Below are positions 53,705-61,619 of a stretch of 64,000 nt of DNA, one piece after another. The stretch comes from Pediococcus inopinatus (GTDB lineage Bacteria; Bacillota; Bacilli; Lactobacillales; Lactobacillaceae), in the NCBI RefSeq assembly GCF_002982135.1, contig NZ_CP019981.1, positions 1,798,001 through 1,862,000 of the forward strand, read 5' to 3'. The position numbers were made by a program, and so were the translations under genes. Under the pieces are notes generated by a model. The model was not told the origin of the DNA, did no database searches, and was given only the letters and a program-made list of their open reading frames with translations. The stretch's first letter is position 1. Each line of letters starts with the position of its first letter.

Positions 53705-53857
53705 ATGTCAGTCATAGCAACGTTAAAACACACTACTGACTACCTTGAATTTTCAGGGATTGTTTGTGCGGAATCATACATTTTGAAGGCTAACGGGACA
53801 AGTCTGTCCATTTTTAACTTTCAATCTAACTATGCGACCACTCAAATGCGTGCTTAA
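53705..53857 (+). CDS. 50-residue leader peptide before an MFS gene
   Basis: A 50-codon frame (MSVIATLKHTTDYLEFSGIV ... NYATTQMRA) with AAGGA 9 nt before the ATG and a promoter 34 nt further up. Its stop is followed within 25 nt by a strong terminator-like hairpin and then the MFS gene on the same strand. The layout is that of a translated leader controlling attenuation of a resistance gene. The protein itself resembles nothing I recognise. Confidence 0.55.
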   Translation: MSVIATLKHTTDYLEFSGIVCAESYILKANGTSLSIFNFQSNYATTQMRA

Positions 53858-53880
53858 TTTCAGCCACAATTGCATTTACT

Positions 53881-53914
53881 AAAGGCGGGTCGTGAATTTT
53901 TGATCCGCCTTTTT
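53881..53914 (+). terminator. Attenuator-like hairpin upstream of the MFS gene
   Basis: AAAGGCGGGTC (53881-53891) pairs with GATCCGCCTTT (53902-53912, one G-U), then a T run. A competing small stem AAATGC/GCATTT (53844-53849 with 53872-53877) spans the leader stop codon, and CGACC at 53835-53839 is complementary to GGTCG in the left arm. Confidence 0.75.
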
Positions 53915-53945
53915 GATGGTCGCTGCCAATTATAGGAGTGACATC

Positions 53946-55139
53946 ATGAAAAACAAACTAACGAATCATTTATCCGTTAACCGCACCATTCACGCTAATT
54001 ATCATTATAGTTTTTGGGCATTCTTTAGTATTACCAGCCTTTGGGTAATCTATTTAACCCAACACGGCATGAGCCTAATTCAAGTGGGACTACTTGAAAG
54101 TATTTTTCATACTGCAAGTCTCCTATTTGAAGTTCCATCCGGGACGCTAGCAGATCATTTTGCTTACAAAACGGTTCTGGTTATGGGCCGTCTCATGGCG
54201 ATCCTATCCGGGATATTATTCTTATCGGGTACCGGTTTCTGGTGGTTTGCCCTAGCTTTTATTATTCAAGCTTTTTCTTACAACTTAAACTCCGGGACCA
54301 ATGAAGCCCTTGTCTTTGAAACTCTTAAAGCAGACCATTTAGAAAAACATTACTTAAAAATTACGGCTAATCTCAATGCAATCTATGAACTAGCCGATAT
54401 GCTAGGTCTGATCGTCGCGGGCTTTTTCGTCCACTGGCATTTTTCATTAACCTATGTAATTTATATCTTCACATCATTTTTAGCAATTGGCGCCATTTTA
54501 CGCATGCAAGAACCATACTCCCAAATCAGCGCAGAAACCGTTCCGGCAACTAGTTTTGCCGTGATCATCAAAACAAGTTGGCAATTTTTAATCAGTCATC
54601 TGATTGTCGCAGGGTTGATGCTTTTTCTAGCTTGCTATGAAGCGATTGGAACAACGTATTTCTTTTATTTTCAAACGCTCATGACCCATTATCGCTTTAC
54701 TGGCTGGCAAATTAGTCTCGTCATTGTCATTGCTTCCTGTTTTAATATTTTAGGAGCTAAAAGTGCCCCTACTTTGGAGAAACATTGGTCCAAACAGCAA
54801 CTTATTTACGGACTGGTTGGCTTAATGATTGCTGGTTTACTTTTCAGTATTTTTAAAAACATCATTATTTTAACCATTTGCTTTATACTAATCGGCTTGA
54901 TGACTACCATCGTGGAACCTATTTTTAATGATTTTTTGCAACAACAAATTCCATCAAATGCACGCGCCACCTTGCTTAGTGTAATGAGCATGATGTTTAG
55001 CTTAGTCATGATCGTCTTATTTCCAGTCGTTGGCAAATTAATTACTTTAGTACAGTTCAATTTAGCCTTCTTCATTATTGGGATTTTCCTGCTATTGATT
55101 GGCTTATCATTAATTGGTCTGCACTTTATAAAAGCATAA
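53946..55139 (+). CDS. MFS transporter, drug-efflux type
   Basis: A 397-residue, twelve-helix transporter. The loop 2-3 motif is EVPSGTLADHFAYK, as in many Gram-positive MFS pumps, and NSGTNEALVFETL lies in helix 4-5. ATG 53946 has AGGAG 7 nt upstream; an earlier in-frame ATG at 53913 is inside the terminator stem. The leader ORF and hairpin upstream suggest induced expression, possibly by ribosome-targeting compounds. The substrate is not readable. Confidence 0.88.
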   Translation: MKNKLTNHLSVNRTIHANYHYSFWAFFSITSLWVIYLTQHGMSLIQVGLLESIFHTASLLFEVPSGTLADHFAYKTVLVMGRLMAILSGILFLSGTGFWWFALAFIIQAFSYNLNSGTNEALVFETLKADHLEKHYLKITANLNAIYELADMLGLIVAGFFVHWHFSLTYVIYIFTSFLAIGAILRMQEPYSQISAETVPATSFAVIIKTSWQFLISHLIVAGLMLFLACYEAIGTTYFFYFQTLMTHYRFTGWQISLVIVIASCFNILGAKSAPTLEKHWSKQQLIYGLVGLMIAGLLFSIFKNIIILTICFILIGLMTTIVEPIFNDFLQQQIPSNARATLLSVMSMMFSLVMIVLFPVVGKLITLVQFNLAFFIIGIFLLLIGLSLIGLHFIKA

Positions 55140-55177
55140 AAAAGAATTAGCGAAATAAAATTCGCTAATTCTTTTTT
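55138..55177. terminator. Bidirectional terminator
   Basis: GAATTAGCGAA / TTCGCTAATTC perfect stem (55144-55154, 55161-55171) with A and T runs on both flanks. Confidence 0.92.
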
Positions 55178-55201
55178 AAGTTAACCATATTAATTTGTTT
55201 A

Positions 55202-55417
55202 CTATTTCAACAATTTTTCAGCTGCAGCCTTCAAGTCGGAATCGTTCATGTCTTCCCACTTTGCAGCTTGTTCGGATGTTGCATCCGTATTATGGTTATT
55301 GCTTTCCATGACCTTGTTCCACATTGAATCACGCAATGGGGTTGCGTCGTCACTCCAGTCAAAAATATCTTTGGTTGCCGTGTCTAAAAGCGCGGTTTTT
55401 TCTGCTACTGCTGCCAT
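55202..55417 (-). CDS. Small acidic protein of unknown function
   Basis: A 71-residue protein, acidic and helical (MAAVAEKTALLDTATKDIFD ...). ATG 55417 has GGAGG 7 nt upstream; a frame reaching to 55474 has none. The 220 bp upstream (55418-55637) has no gene. It holds a stable leader hairpin candidate (CACAAT/ATTGTG arms, 55447-55496) before the ribosome site, and a further small inverted repeat near 55536-55558. Family unknown. Confidence 0.6.
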   Translation of the reverse strand: MAAVAEKTALLDTATKDIFDWSDDATPLRDSMWNKVMESNNHNTDATSEQAAKWEDMNDSDLKAAAEKLLK

Positions 55418-55593
55418 ATTAAAACCTCCAATTATATTTTTGGGTGAAGCACAATAAAGTTCAGTAGCCACCAAGTACTACACCACTTCATTGTGTTTAA
55501 TGTCTTTGATTTTAAATCCCCCAACACCTTCGTTATAACACAAATTTTAAAAATGTGTTTAGAAAAGCACTTTCTTTTTACCTTTTACAAAAT

Positions 55594-55632
55594 AAGACCC
55601 AAGCCTCTTGAAATCAAGAATCCTTGGGTCTT
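55594..55632 (-). terminator. Terminator after the DUF2922 gene
   Basis: AAGACCCAAG / CTTGGGTCTT perfect stem (55594-55603, 55623-55632). The T-rich tail (TTATTTTG) is weak. Confidence 0.65.
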
Positions 55633-55637
55633 GCTTA

Positions 55638-55871
55638 TTAAGCTTTTACCGCTTTATCATCAAACAATGGTGTATTAATTGTTTCAATATACTTAGCTGC
55701 TTGAGGTTGTGCATATAATTCTTCATCGTCTTTCACGAATACCTTCAAACCAGCAAGTTGAGCCATTGCTGACTTAACTGCAGTTGGTTCCAAGTCTTCA
55801 CTCACGTATTTTAACTTAATGTGACGGACCTTACCTAAGCTACTTACAAATTCCATATCTAATTGTTTCAT
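55638..55871 (-). CDS. DUF2922-family protein
   Basis: A 77-residue protein. The pattern MKQLDMEFVSSLGKVRHIKL followed by YVSEDLEPTAVKSAM is typical of DUF2922. AGGAGG precedes the ATG. It is normally paired with a DUF1659 protein, as here (55931-56137), in many Firmicutes. The role is unknown; the regular beta-strand pattern suggests a small oligomer. Confidence 0.8.
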   Translation of the reverse strand: MKQLDMEFVSSLGKVRHIKLKYVSEDLEPTAVKSAMAQLAGLKVFVKDDEELYAQPQAAKYIETINTPLFDDKAVKA

Positions 55872-55930
55872 ATTTGTTTCCTCCTAAATTTTGGTATACA
55901 TAGTCATTAATCGTGCAGGGATTATTTTTC

Positions 55931-56137
55931 TTAGTTATTTACAATTTTTTCTGTAGTGGTAACTGTCGCAAAATCAAATTTGTCTTTTGAAACTGCCTCA
56001 AGGACGCTGCCAAGGCCTTTGATCTGATCATCAGTGACTGTTTCTGGCATATTGCCGAAGCTTCGTTTGAGACCTTCCTCATGACCTTCACCTGACATTG
56101 TTACTGTAACTGCGGTCTTTAACCAATTTTTTTCCAT
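55931..56137 (-). CDS. DUF1659-like protein
   Basis: A 68-residue protein (MEKNWLKTAVTVTMSGE ... TTTEKIVNN). The N-terminal strand, small size and DUF2922 partner fit DUF1659. ATG 56137 has AGGAG 8 nt upstream; a frame to 56158 has none. It lies 59 bp upstream of the DUF2922 gene on one strand, probably one operon. Confidence 0.65.
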   Translation of the reverse strand: MEKNWLKTAVTVTMSGEGHEEGLKRSFGNMPETVTDDQIKGLGSVLEAVSKDKFDFATVTTTEKIVNN

Positions 56138-56231
56138 CTTCCATTCTCCTGTTCTCATTTCATATTAGTAAGTGTCGCGACGGCTTACATCTACTGATAA
56201 CGTTTGAGAGGACCAAAAGTACACAAAGAAA

Positions 56232-56262
56232 TTAAAAAAGAATCAAAAAATTCGGATTCTTT
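56232..56262 (-). terminator. Terminator left of the repeat cluster
   Basis: AAAGAATC / GATTCTTT stem (56237-56244, 56255-56262) with six T on the minus strand. It could end transcripts of the ECF operon. Confidence 0.65.
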
Positions 56263-56347
56263 TGGGTAGATGGTTGATAGATCGGCTTTACAAGGCGATT
56301 TTTAATTTTCAGAAACTTGGACTGGATACCTTTTGAACTGATTTTCC

Positions 56348-56664
56348 GCTGAGACTTAGGACAGCTCGACAAAATAAGAGGCAAAATATAAGCATGACTC
56401 CCGCGGGATTGCGATCCCGCATACGTCCACCTACTATGTTTTTTTCCACTGAGACTTAGGACAGCTCGACAAAGCAAAGAGATGAAAATAGCCAAGGTTC
56501 CCGCGGGATTGCGATCCCGCATCCACCACCTACTATGCTTTTTTTGCTGAGACTTAGGACAGCTCGACAAAATAAGAGGCAGAATATAAGCATGACTCCC
56601 GCGGGATTGCGATCCCGCATACGTCACGCTTATATTCTGCCTCTTACCATTTTGTCTCGCTCAC
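56348..56664. repeat. Three tandem palindromic repeats
   Basis: Units start at 56348, 56448 and 56546 (spacing 100 and 98 bp), each beginning CTGAGACTTAGGACAGCTCG and holding the core CCCGCGGGATTGCGATCCCG (56399-, 56499-, 56598-). Unit 3 is complete: AAGAGGCAGAATATAAGC is mirrored by GCTTATATTCTGCCTCTT, making a 119-bp near-palindrome. Units 1 and 2 share the left half and core but have a different right half (CACCTACTATG plus T run). The core also occurs at 7086-7105. No gene is credible in 56138-56666. Confidence 0.9.
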
Positions 56665-56666
56665 TT

Positions 56667-57500
56667 TTAATTAAACGGATCATAAAATCTTCCCGCATTC
56701 ACCTTAAATAGATACACACCAATCAGCACCACCAGTACAATCACGATCAATGCCAAAAAGTCATTTCTCTTCATCGGTCGCGCCGCATACCAACTTCTTT
56801 TCTTCAGCTTTCCAAAGCGACGGAGCTCCATTGCCTGACTGATCGTTTCAATTCTATCTAAACTCGTAAAAATCAGGGGCAACAAAATTTGAGCCGCCAC
56901 CTTCACTCGATGAGTAATTTTACCCTTCTTAGAAATTTCATTACCTCGTGCCTGTTGCGCCCGACTAATTTGTCGATAATCGTTTTGCACATCTGGAATA
57001 TATCGTAATGCCAACGATACGGCATAACTAATCCGATACGAAATTCCAATTCGATTCAAACTGGAAGAAAATTCACTGGGATTCGTTGTCATCAAAAAGA
57101 TTAATGCCAGTGGCACCGTGAATATATACTTCAAAAATAAATTAAATTCATAAAATAACTGTTCCCAGGTTAAATTGTATGGTCCAATACCTTGCCAAAT
57201 CACGTGTTCAGATCCATACAAATGGACCCCATATCTCGGTCCAAAGATATAGACTGCAATCAGGTTCAGGATGGAAAACACCGTAATGAAACCCAACACA
57301 AAGGATACTTCGTGAAACTTAATCCCCGAAATTCGAAATAACGCCAACGAACAAATCGTTAACACTAATAGGAATCATGTATCAAAACTCACCATTCCGA
57401 TCACCGAAAGCGCAATCATCCCAATTAATTTAGTTGTTCCAGTTAACCGATCCACAAAGTTATCTCGCTGCTTATATCCAATCAAGACATTGTTATTCAT
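56667..57500 (-). pseudogene. ECF transporter T component (EcfT/CbiQ family) with an in-frame UGA
   Basis: The frame from ATG 57500 to 56667 (277 codons) encodes a transmembrane coupling protein, with EISKKGKIT and the ATPase-coupling AQQARGNEI and AMELRRFGKL helices (Ala-Arg-Gly type). Codon 42 (57375-57377 on the plus strand) is TGA in VSFDT-stop-FLLVLTICSL, most likely a TGG to TGA change. Without this the protein would be complete. A restart inside (for example near MLTICSL at 57365) would lack the first membrane part. Follows ecfA by 4 bp. Confidence 0.88.
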
Positions 57501-57504
57501 TGCT

Positions 57505-59202
57505 CTAACCTACCTTTTCTTGATCAATAAAACTAGCAATCAAAGCTTCTGGATCAACCTTCACGCGCTGTGCCAACGTAAATAGACTTGTTTCCACCAA
57601 AGAAGCCTTCTTCAAAAGATCTAAATCGGCAAAAAGCTTCATTGGCTGGTCATCATAGGCGATCACCCCGTTATTCAGCACTATCACGCGATCCGAATAT
57701 TCCATCATTAAATGCATATCATGTGTAATGAAAATGACTGAAATACCTGTCTTTTGATTTAAGTCACGAATAAATGTCAACATCTCTGTATAATGATGCC
57801 AATCTTGACCAGCAGTCGGTTCATCTAAAATAAGCAACTCTGGATTCAAAACTAAAATAGCCGCGATCGTAACCCGCTTTTTTTGACCAAAACTTAAGGC
57901 CGAAATAGGCCAGTGACGATATTCAAACAAACCACAGACTTTTAGTGTTTCGTTTACACGTTTCTCAATATCATCAGACTCAACCTGCCGTAGTGTCAGC
58001 CCTAACGCCACTTCTTCGGAAACAGAATTTTTGGAAATCATCATATTTGGGTCTTGCAGAACGTAACCAATATGATCGGCGCGCTCCTTAATAGAATTAT
58101 CATCAATTACCTGTCCATTTAGTGTCAAACTACCTGAACTTTGATGCAAAAATCCAGTAATGATGTTACTCAAAGTTGTTTTGCCAACTCCGTTTCTGCC
58201 AACCAAGCTAACCATCTCACCAGCCTGAATACTTAAATTTAGGTTGTTTAAAACCTGCTTCGAATCATAACTAAAAGAAATATTTTCAGCCTTCAATAAA
58301 GGTTCTTTGTCTGTTAAATGTGATTGAATGTGCCGTGGCGTGACCCAATTTTTCACGTCTTGAATAGCGTCATTACTTAGCGCTACCTCATTTACACTAT
58401 CCACATGATCAACTTGACTTAAATCGATGCCCGCATATTTCAGCGCAGACAAATAGAGGGGTTCACGCAACCCTAATTTTGCCAAGATACCACTTTTTAA
58501 AATTGTGTCAGGCTTATCATTTGCGACAATCTTGCCTTGATCGACTAAAATAATCCGATCCACGGATTTATATAAAACATTCTCAATTCGATGCTCGATA
58601 ATCACTGTGGTCGTATCACCACTTTTTTGCATCTCATCAATTAATTCGATTGATTCACGACCAGCAACCGGATCAAGGCTGGCGAGGGGCTCATCAAATA
58701 AGAGAATTTTACCTTCATCAACTAAAACACCGGCCATCGATACGCGTTGTTTTTGACCACCCGAAATTTCTTGAGGATGATTATTAATAATTTCAGGGAT
58801 TCCCAATCGTTTTGCCCACTCACTGGCCTTCTGTTTCAAAACGGACTGCTTTTCACCATCGTTTTCCAATGCAAACGCAATATCTTCAGCAACGTTTAAG
58901 CCAACAAACTGCGTGTCTGGATCCTGCAAAACAGTCCCAACCTTCAAAGACAGATCAAATATTGTTTGATCTGCCACTGATTGTCCATTAATTAAAATTT
59001 TGCCACTCAATTTTCCAGGATAAGCTGACGGAATTAGTCCATTCATTAACCGACTAATCGTGGTCTTTCCAGACCCAGATGGGCCAGCAATCAACACTTT
59101 TTCACCAGCATAAATGTCAAAATTTAAATGACTTAACGTTGGTTCTGACTGGCTTTGATACTGAAAGCTGACATCCTGAAAACTAATAATTGGGTTCTTC
59201 AT
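57505..59202 (-). CDS. ECF transporter ATPase, two fused nucleotide-binding domains
   Basis: A 565-residue duplicated ATPase (YkoD-like) energising the ECF transporter. Domain 1 has GPSGSGKTT, ISGGQKQR and LLFDEPLASLD; domain 2 has GRNGVGKTT, LSFGQKKR and LLILDEPTAGQD. The linker spans about 270-300. It lies between the S and T genes (4 bp from each). In lactobacilli, UPF0397-ATPase-T clusters under Met-specific T-boxes or S-boxes have been proposed to import methionine or a precursor (MtsTUV); that is context only. Confidence 0.92.
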   Translation of the reverse strand: MKNPIISFQDVSFQYQSQSEPTLSHLNFDIYAGEKVLIAGPSGSGKTTISRLMNGLIPSAYPGKLSGKILINGQSVADQTIFDLSLKVGTVLQDPDTQFVGLNVAEDIAFALENDGEKQSVLKQKASEWAKRLGIPEIINNHPQEISGGQKQRVSMAGVLVDEGKILLFDEPLASLDPVAGRESIELIDEMQKSGDTTTVIIEHRIENVLYKSVDRIILVDQGKIVANDKPDTILKSGILAKLGLREPLYLSALKYAGIDLSQVDHVDSVNEVALSNDAIQDVKNWVTPRHIQSHLTDKEPLLKAENISFSYDSKQVLNNLNLSIQAGEMVSLVGRNGVGKTTLSNIITGFLHQSSGSLTLNGQVIDDNSIKERADHIGYVLQDPNMMISKNSVSEEVALGLTLRQVESDDIEKRVNETLKVCGLFEYRHWPISALSFGQKKRVTIAAILVLNPELLILDEPTAGQDWHHYTEMLTFIRDLNQKTGISVIFITHDMHLMMEYSDRVIVLNNGVIAYDDQPMKLFADLDLLKKASLVETSLFTLAQRVKVDPEALIASFIDQEKVG

Positions 59203-59206
59203 AAAT

Positions 59207-59764
59207 TTATGACTCTTTCTTTAAGCTGCCTTTCTTGGAACGGGTCCGGGCATAAGCCACCAATAAAATTGTCCCTAAAATTCCGACTGAAAGTGCATTG
59301 CAAATAACCGACGTAATTCCTTGTAAATAAACTTTGGAAGCTGGTTCTGAGTATACCAAAACATCGCCGGTTGGTGCAATAATTCCCCAGACAACAATAC
59401 TGATGATTACTTGGTAAATGTTGAAGAAAACTAACTTACGTTTTGTTAAATCACCAGTTTCAATATTCAAGTATTTTCTAGTTAATCCAAATAGGACTCC
59501 GTAAATACCATCGGCAACAATCCATGTCCACCAAGGCTCGCCCCATGTTAAATCAGTAAACATATGACCGAGAAAGGCAATTAATCCCCCAGCTACTGGT
59601 CCGAAGATTGCACCCATTAATGCTAAAAATCCATATGCCAAATTAATATTTGTATCTGGAACTCCGGTTGGAATCGGAATATAACGCATCAAGACAAAGA
59701 AAATTGCCGTCCCAATCCCAATTGCTACCACTGTTCTTACTGAAATACCTTGCTTCTTATTCAT
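59207..59764 (-). CDS. ECF transporter S component, UPF0397 family
   Basis: A 185-residue substrate-binding membrane protein with about five to six helices. The segments IPTGVPDTNINLAYGFLALM, GAIFGPVAGGLIAFLGH and WWTWIVADGIYG identify UPF0397. AGGGAGAG lies 9 nt before the ATG. It is first in the operon S-A-T. It is transcribed from behind a T-box leader that is now split by an IS element. The ligand is unproven; a methionine-related compound is the best guess. Confidence 0.9.
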   Translation of the reverse strand: MNKKQGISVRTVVAIGIGTAIFFVLMRYIPIPTGVPDTNINLAYGFLALMGAIFGPVAGGLIAFLGHMFTDLTWGEPWWTWIVADGIYGVLFGLTRKYLNIETGDLTKRKLVFFNIYQVIISIVVWGIIAPTGDVLVYSEPASKVYLQGITSVICNALSVGILGTILLVAYARTRSKKGSLKKES

Positions 59765-59812
59765 AAGCTTCTCTCCCTATACCAATATTTTTTTAATTTT
59801 TATTACCAAAAT

Positions 59813-59872
59813 AAAAACGCCCTCTACTTCAAAAACGAAGTAAAGGGCGTTTGACCGCGGTACCACCTTTAT
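59813..59872 (-). ncRNA. T-box leader, 3' part: antiterminator motif and terminator
   Basis: Minus-strand AAAGGTGGTACCGCGGT (59854-59870) is the conserved T-box sequence. It is followed by a terminator, ACGCCCTTTACTTC/GAAGTAGAGGGCGT (59817-59830 with 59837-59850), then a T run (59813-59817). It lies about 50 nt before the S-component start. The 5' part of the leader is at 61308-61500, beyond the IS. Confidence 0.92.
59865..59872. repeat. 8-bp target site duplication, left of ISL3 copy 2
   Basis: ACCTTTAT, repeated at 61308-61315. It falls inside the T-box motif (AAAGGT on the minus strand). Confidence 0.95.
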
Positions 59873-61307
59873 GGGTCTACACTTTCTGGTATTGGTGAAT
59901 AACTGATACCAGTTTTTATTTTGAAAATTAAAAGGACATCTGTCCTCTTTGTGCTACGATTTAATCGCCAAACAAAATCGAAAAGAGGAAAAACAGATGT
60001 CCCTAACTAATTCTATTTTAAGCTTGTTTGAAATGACAGACCCAAATATAACCGTAACTGGTGTTACCAAGAAACGTTGCCCGAATGGACAACGAATTCA
60101 TGTCGTTCACGCCAACCTTTCTTATCAGCTTGTGAAATGTCCCCATTGTGGCCATAAAAGTCTAATTAAAAACGGTACCCACGTTAGTCATCTAAGGTTG
60201 GGAACCTTATCAGGCGGACGTTATGAAATGCAGCTAAGACGACAAAGATATCAATGCCAACATTGTTTAAAAACCTGTAGAGCTAAAACTAACCTCGTTA
60301 GACGTAATGAAACTTTTACCCACAATGTTAAACATCAGGTCATTGTGCTAGCTCGTGACATGCTGACCAGTAAAGAAATCGCTAAAATTTGTGGCATTTC
60401 ACCAAGTAGTGTTCAACGTATTTTAAATGCAAATATTCACTTGGCTTACCGTGTTAAGCAACTTCCGCCAAATCTTTGTTTCGATGAATTTCGTTCCTGT
60501 AATCATCTAATGTCCTTTAACTGTTGCGATGCCGTTAGTCATCGCCGCATTGTGACCCTCAAAGATCGTCTCAGTAAGGATATCATTGATTACTTTGAAG
60601 CTCGTTATTCAGTTCAAGAACGTGCGAAAGTTCAAACAATTACTATTGATATGAACGCCGAATATGCTAGCTTTATTCATCGTTTATTCCCGAATGCTGT
60701 CACGATTATTGACCGTTTCCACATTATTCAGCTTGCTGGTCGTGCACTAGACAATGAACGTACATGTATTATCCGTACTTTTCAAGATAAGCATTCACGC
60801 ATTTACCGCATCCTTAAATCTCAATGGCGTTTATTTCATTTGGCAGAAGAGAAAATCAATGACACTAAGCTTATCTATTTACGAGGCATTAACGAGTATA
60901 TGACCCAACAGAACGCCATCGACCTTGCCTTAGATGAATTTCCAGAATTCAAAACTGTGTATCAAACTTATCAAGGCATTCTAACCGCTATTCACCAAAA
61001 GGATGCCACGGAATTTAAAAATTTGATTACCAACTACCAAGTAGCTGGTAATCAAATGGACGTCACCATTTCAACCTTCGTTAAGAACGGCTCAGCAGTG
61101 CTCAACAGTTGTCGTTATCCGTATTCTAACGGTCCTATTGAAGGACTTAATCGTAAAATCAAGGTATTAAAGCGTAGCTGTTTTGGTTTTCGAAATATTC
61201 ATAACTTCTTCATTCGTATCAGTTTAATTCATGAGTAAACAAAAAGCACATTCACCGAAGTGAACATGCCTTCAAAAATCTCTACCAATACAGTTTGACA
61301 GAGACCC
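59873..61307 (+). mobile_element. ISL3-family insertion sequence, copy 2 (1435 bp)
   Basis: Same ends (GGGTCT ... AGACCC), same length and almost the same sequence as copy 1 at 25042-26476, with its own exact 8-bp duplication. It is inserted in the T-box leader, with its transposase antisense to the ECF operon. Confidence 0.96.
59997..61238 (+). CDS. ISL3-family transposase, copy 2
   Basis: A 413-residue transposase with the same zinc finger, helix-turn-helix and DDE residues as copy 1. It differs by RAK for GAK after CLKTC and DATEF for NATGF, plus a few silent changes. The intact frame and AAGAGGA ribosome site suggest it can still transpose. Opposite in direction to the ECF operon it interrupts. 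Confidence 0.96.
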   Translation: MSLTNSILSLFEMTDPNITVTGVTKKRCPNGQRIHVVHANLSYQLVKCPHCGHKSLIKNGTHVSHLRLGTLSGGRYEMQLRRQRYQCQHCLKTCRAKTNLVRRNETFTHNVKHQVIVLARDMLTSKEIAKICGISPSSVQRILNANIHLAYRVKQLPPNLCFDEFRSCNHLMSFNCCDAVSHRRIVTLKDRLSKDIIDYFEARYSVQERAKVQTITIDMNAEYASFIHRLFPNAVTIIDRFHIIQLAGRALDNERTCIIRTFQDKHSRIYRILKSQWRLFHLAEEKINDTKLIYLRGINEYMTQQNAIDLALDEFPEFKTVYQTYQGILTAIHQKDATEFKNLITNYQVAGNQMDVTISTFVKNGSAVLNSCRYPYSNGPIEGLNRKIKVLKRSCFGFRNIHNFFIRISLIHE

Positions 61308-61315
61308 ACCTTTAT
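61308..61315. repeat. 8-bp target site duplication, right of ISL3 copy 2
   Basis: ACCTTTAT, matching 59865-59872. Confidence 0.95.
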
Positions 61316-61500
61316 TTGAACGCAAACACGTTCCTTAATTCATAAGGGCTTTTAAACCCGCGGCTTTAAATTTTCTTGAGCCACAACGCTCCCAGACCAT
61401 CTTCAGCAAAAACTTCCCACTAGATTTCAACATTCCTAGCTCTCTGTAATTTCCGTTCTTGCGTACTCATCTGTTCACAGCATTTTTTAATATTCTGAAT
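61308..61500 (-). ncRNA. T-box leader, 5' part (stem I region)
   Basis: Read on the minus strand it shows T-box stem I features: GATGAGTA (K-turn and loop E), AGAGAG (distal loop, 61440-61445), GTGGGAAG (61413-61420) and GAAG-ATG-GTC, where ATG (61398-61400) is the candidate Met specifier. It ends ATAAAGGT at the IS border, where the T-box motif should continue. Specifier identity is a guess. Confidence 0.75.
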
Positions 61501-61507
61501 AAGTTTG

Positions 61508-61536
61508 ATGATACTCCAAAATCGCTTTTTAGACAA
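61508..61536 (-). promoter_or_regulatory. Original promoter of the T-box leader
   Basis: Minus-strand TTGTCT (61531-61536), 17-nt spacer, TATCAT (61508-61513), just upstream of the stem I sequence. Confidence 0.6.
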
Positions 61537-61561
61537 GTAGTGAAAATCGTTTTCTGAAAAT

Positions 61562-61607
61562 AAAAATAGTGCGTGTTCTGTATTTTCAAAGAGCACTCAC
61601 TATTTTT
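61562..61607 (-). terminator. Terminator after the PTS operon
   Basis: AAAAATAGTG.GTG.TCT (61562-61579) and AGA.CAC.CACTATTTTT (61590-61607), with a T run on the minus strand. Confidence 0.88.
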
Positions 61608-61619
61608 AAAATTTATTTA

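Noticed and set aside
56232..56627. A 131-codon reading frame running through the repeat cluster
   Set aside because: It is produced by the repeated units, has no ribosome site, and repeats the same amino acid blocks; not a credible gene.
56348..56664. Tandem repeats as a CRISPR array
   Set aside because: Units are about 100 bp with long similar 'spacers' and palindromic cores; there are no short direct repeats with unique 30-nt spacers and no cas genes.
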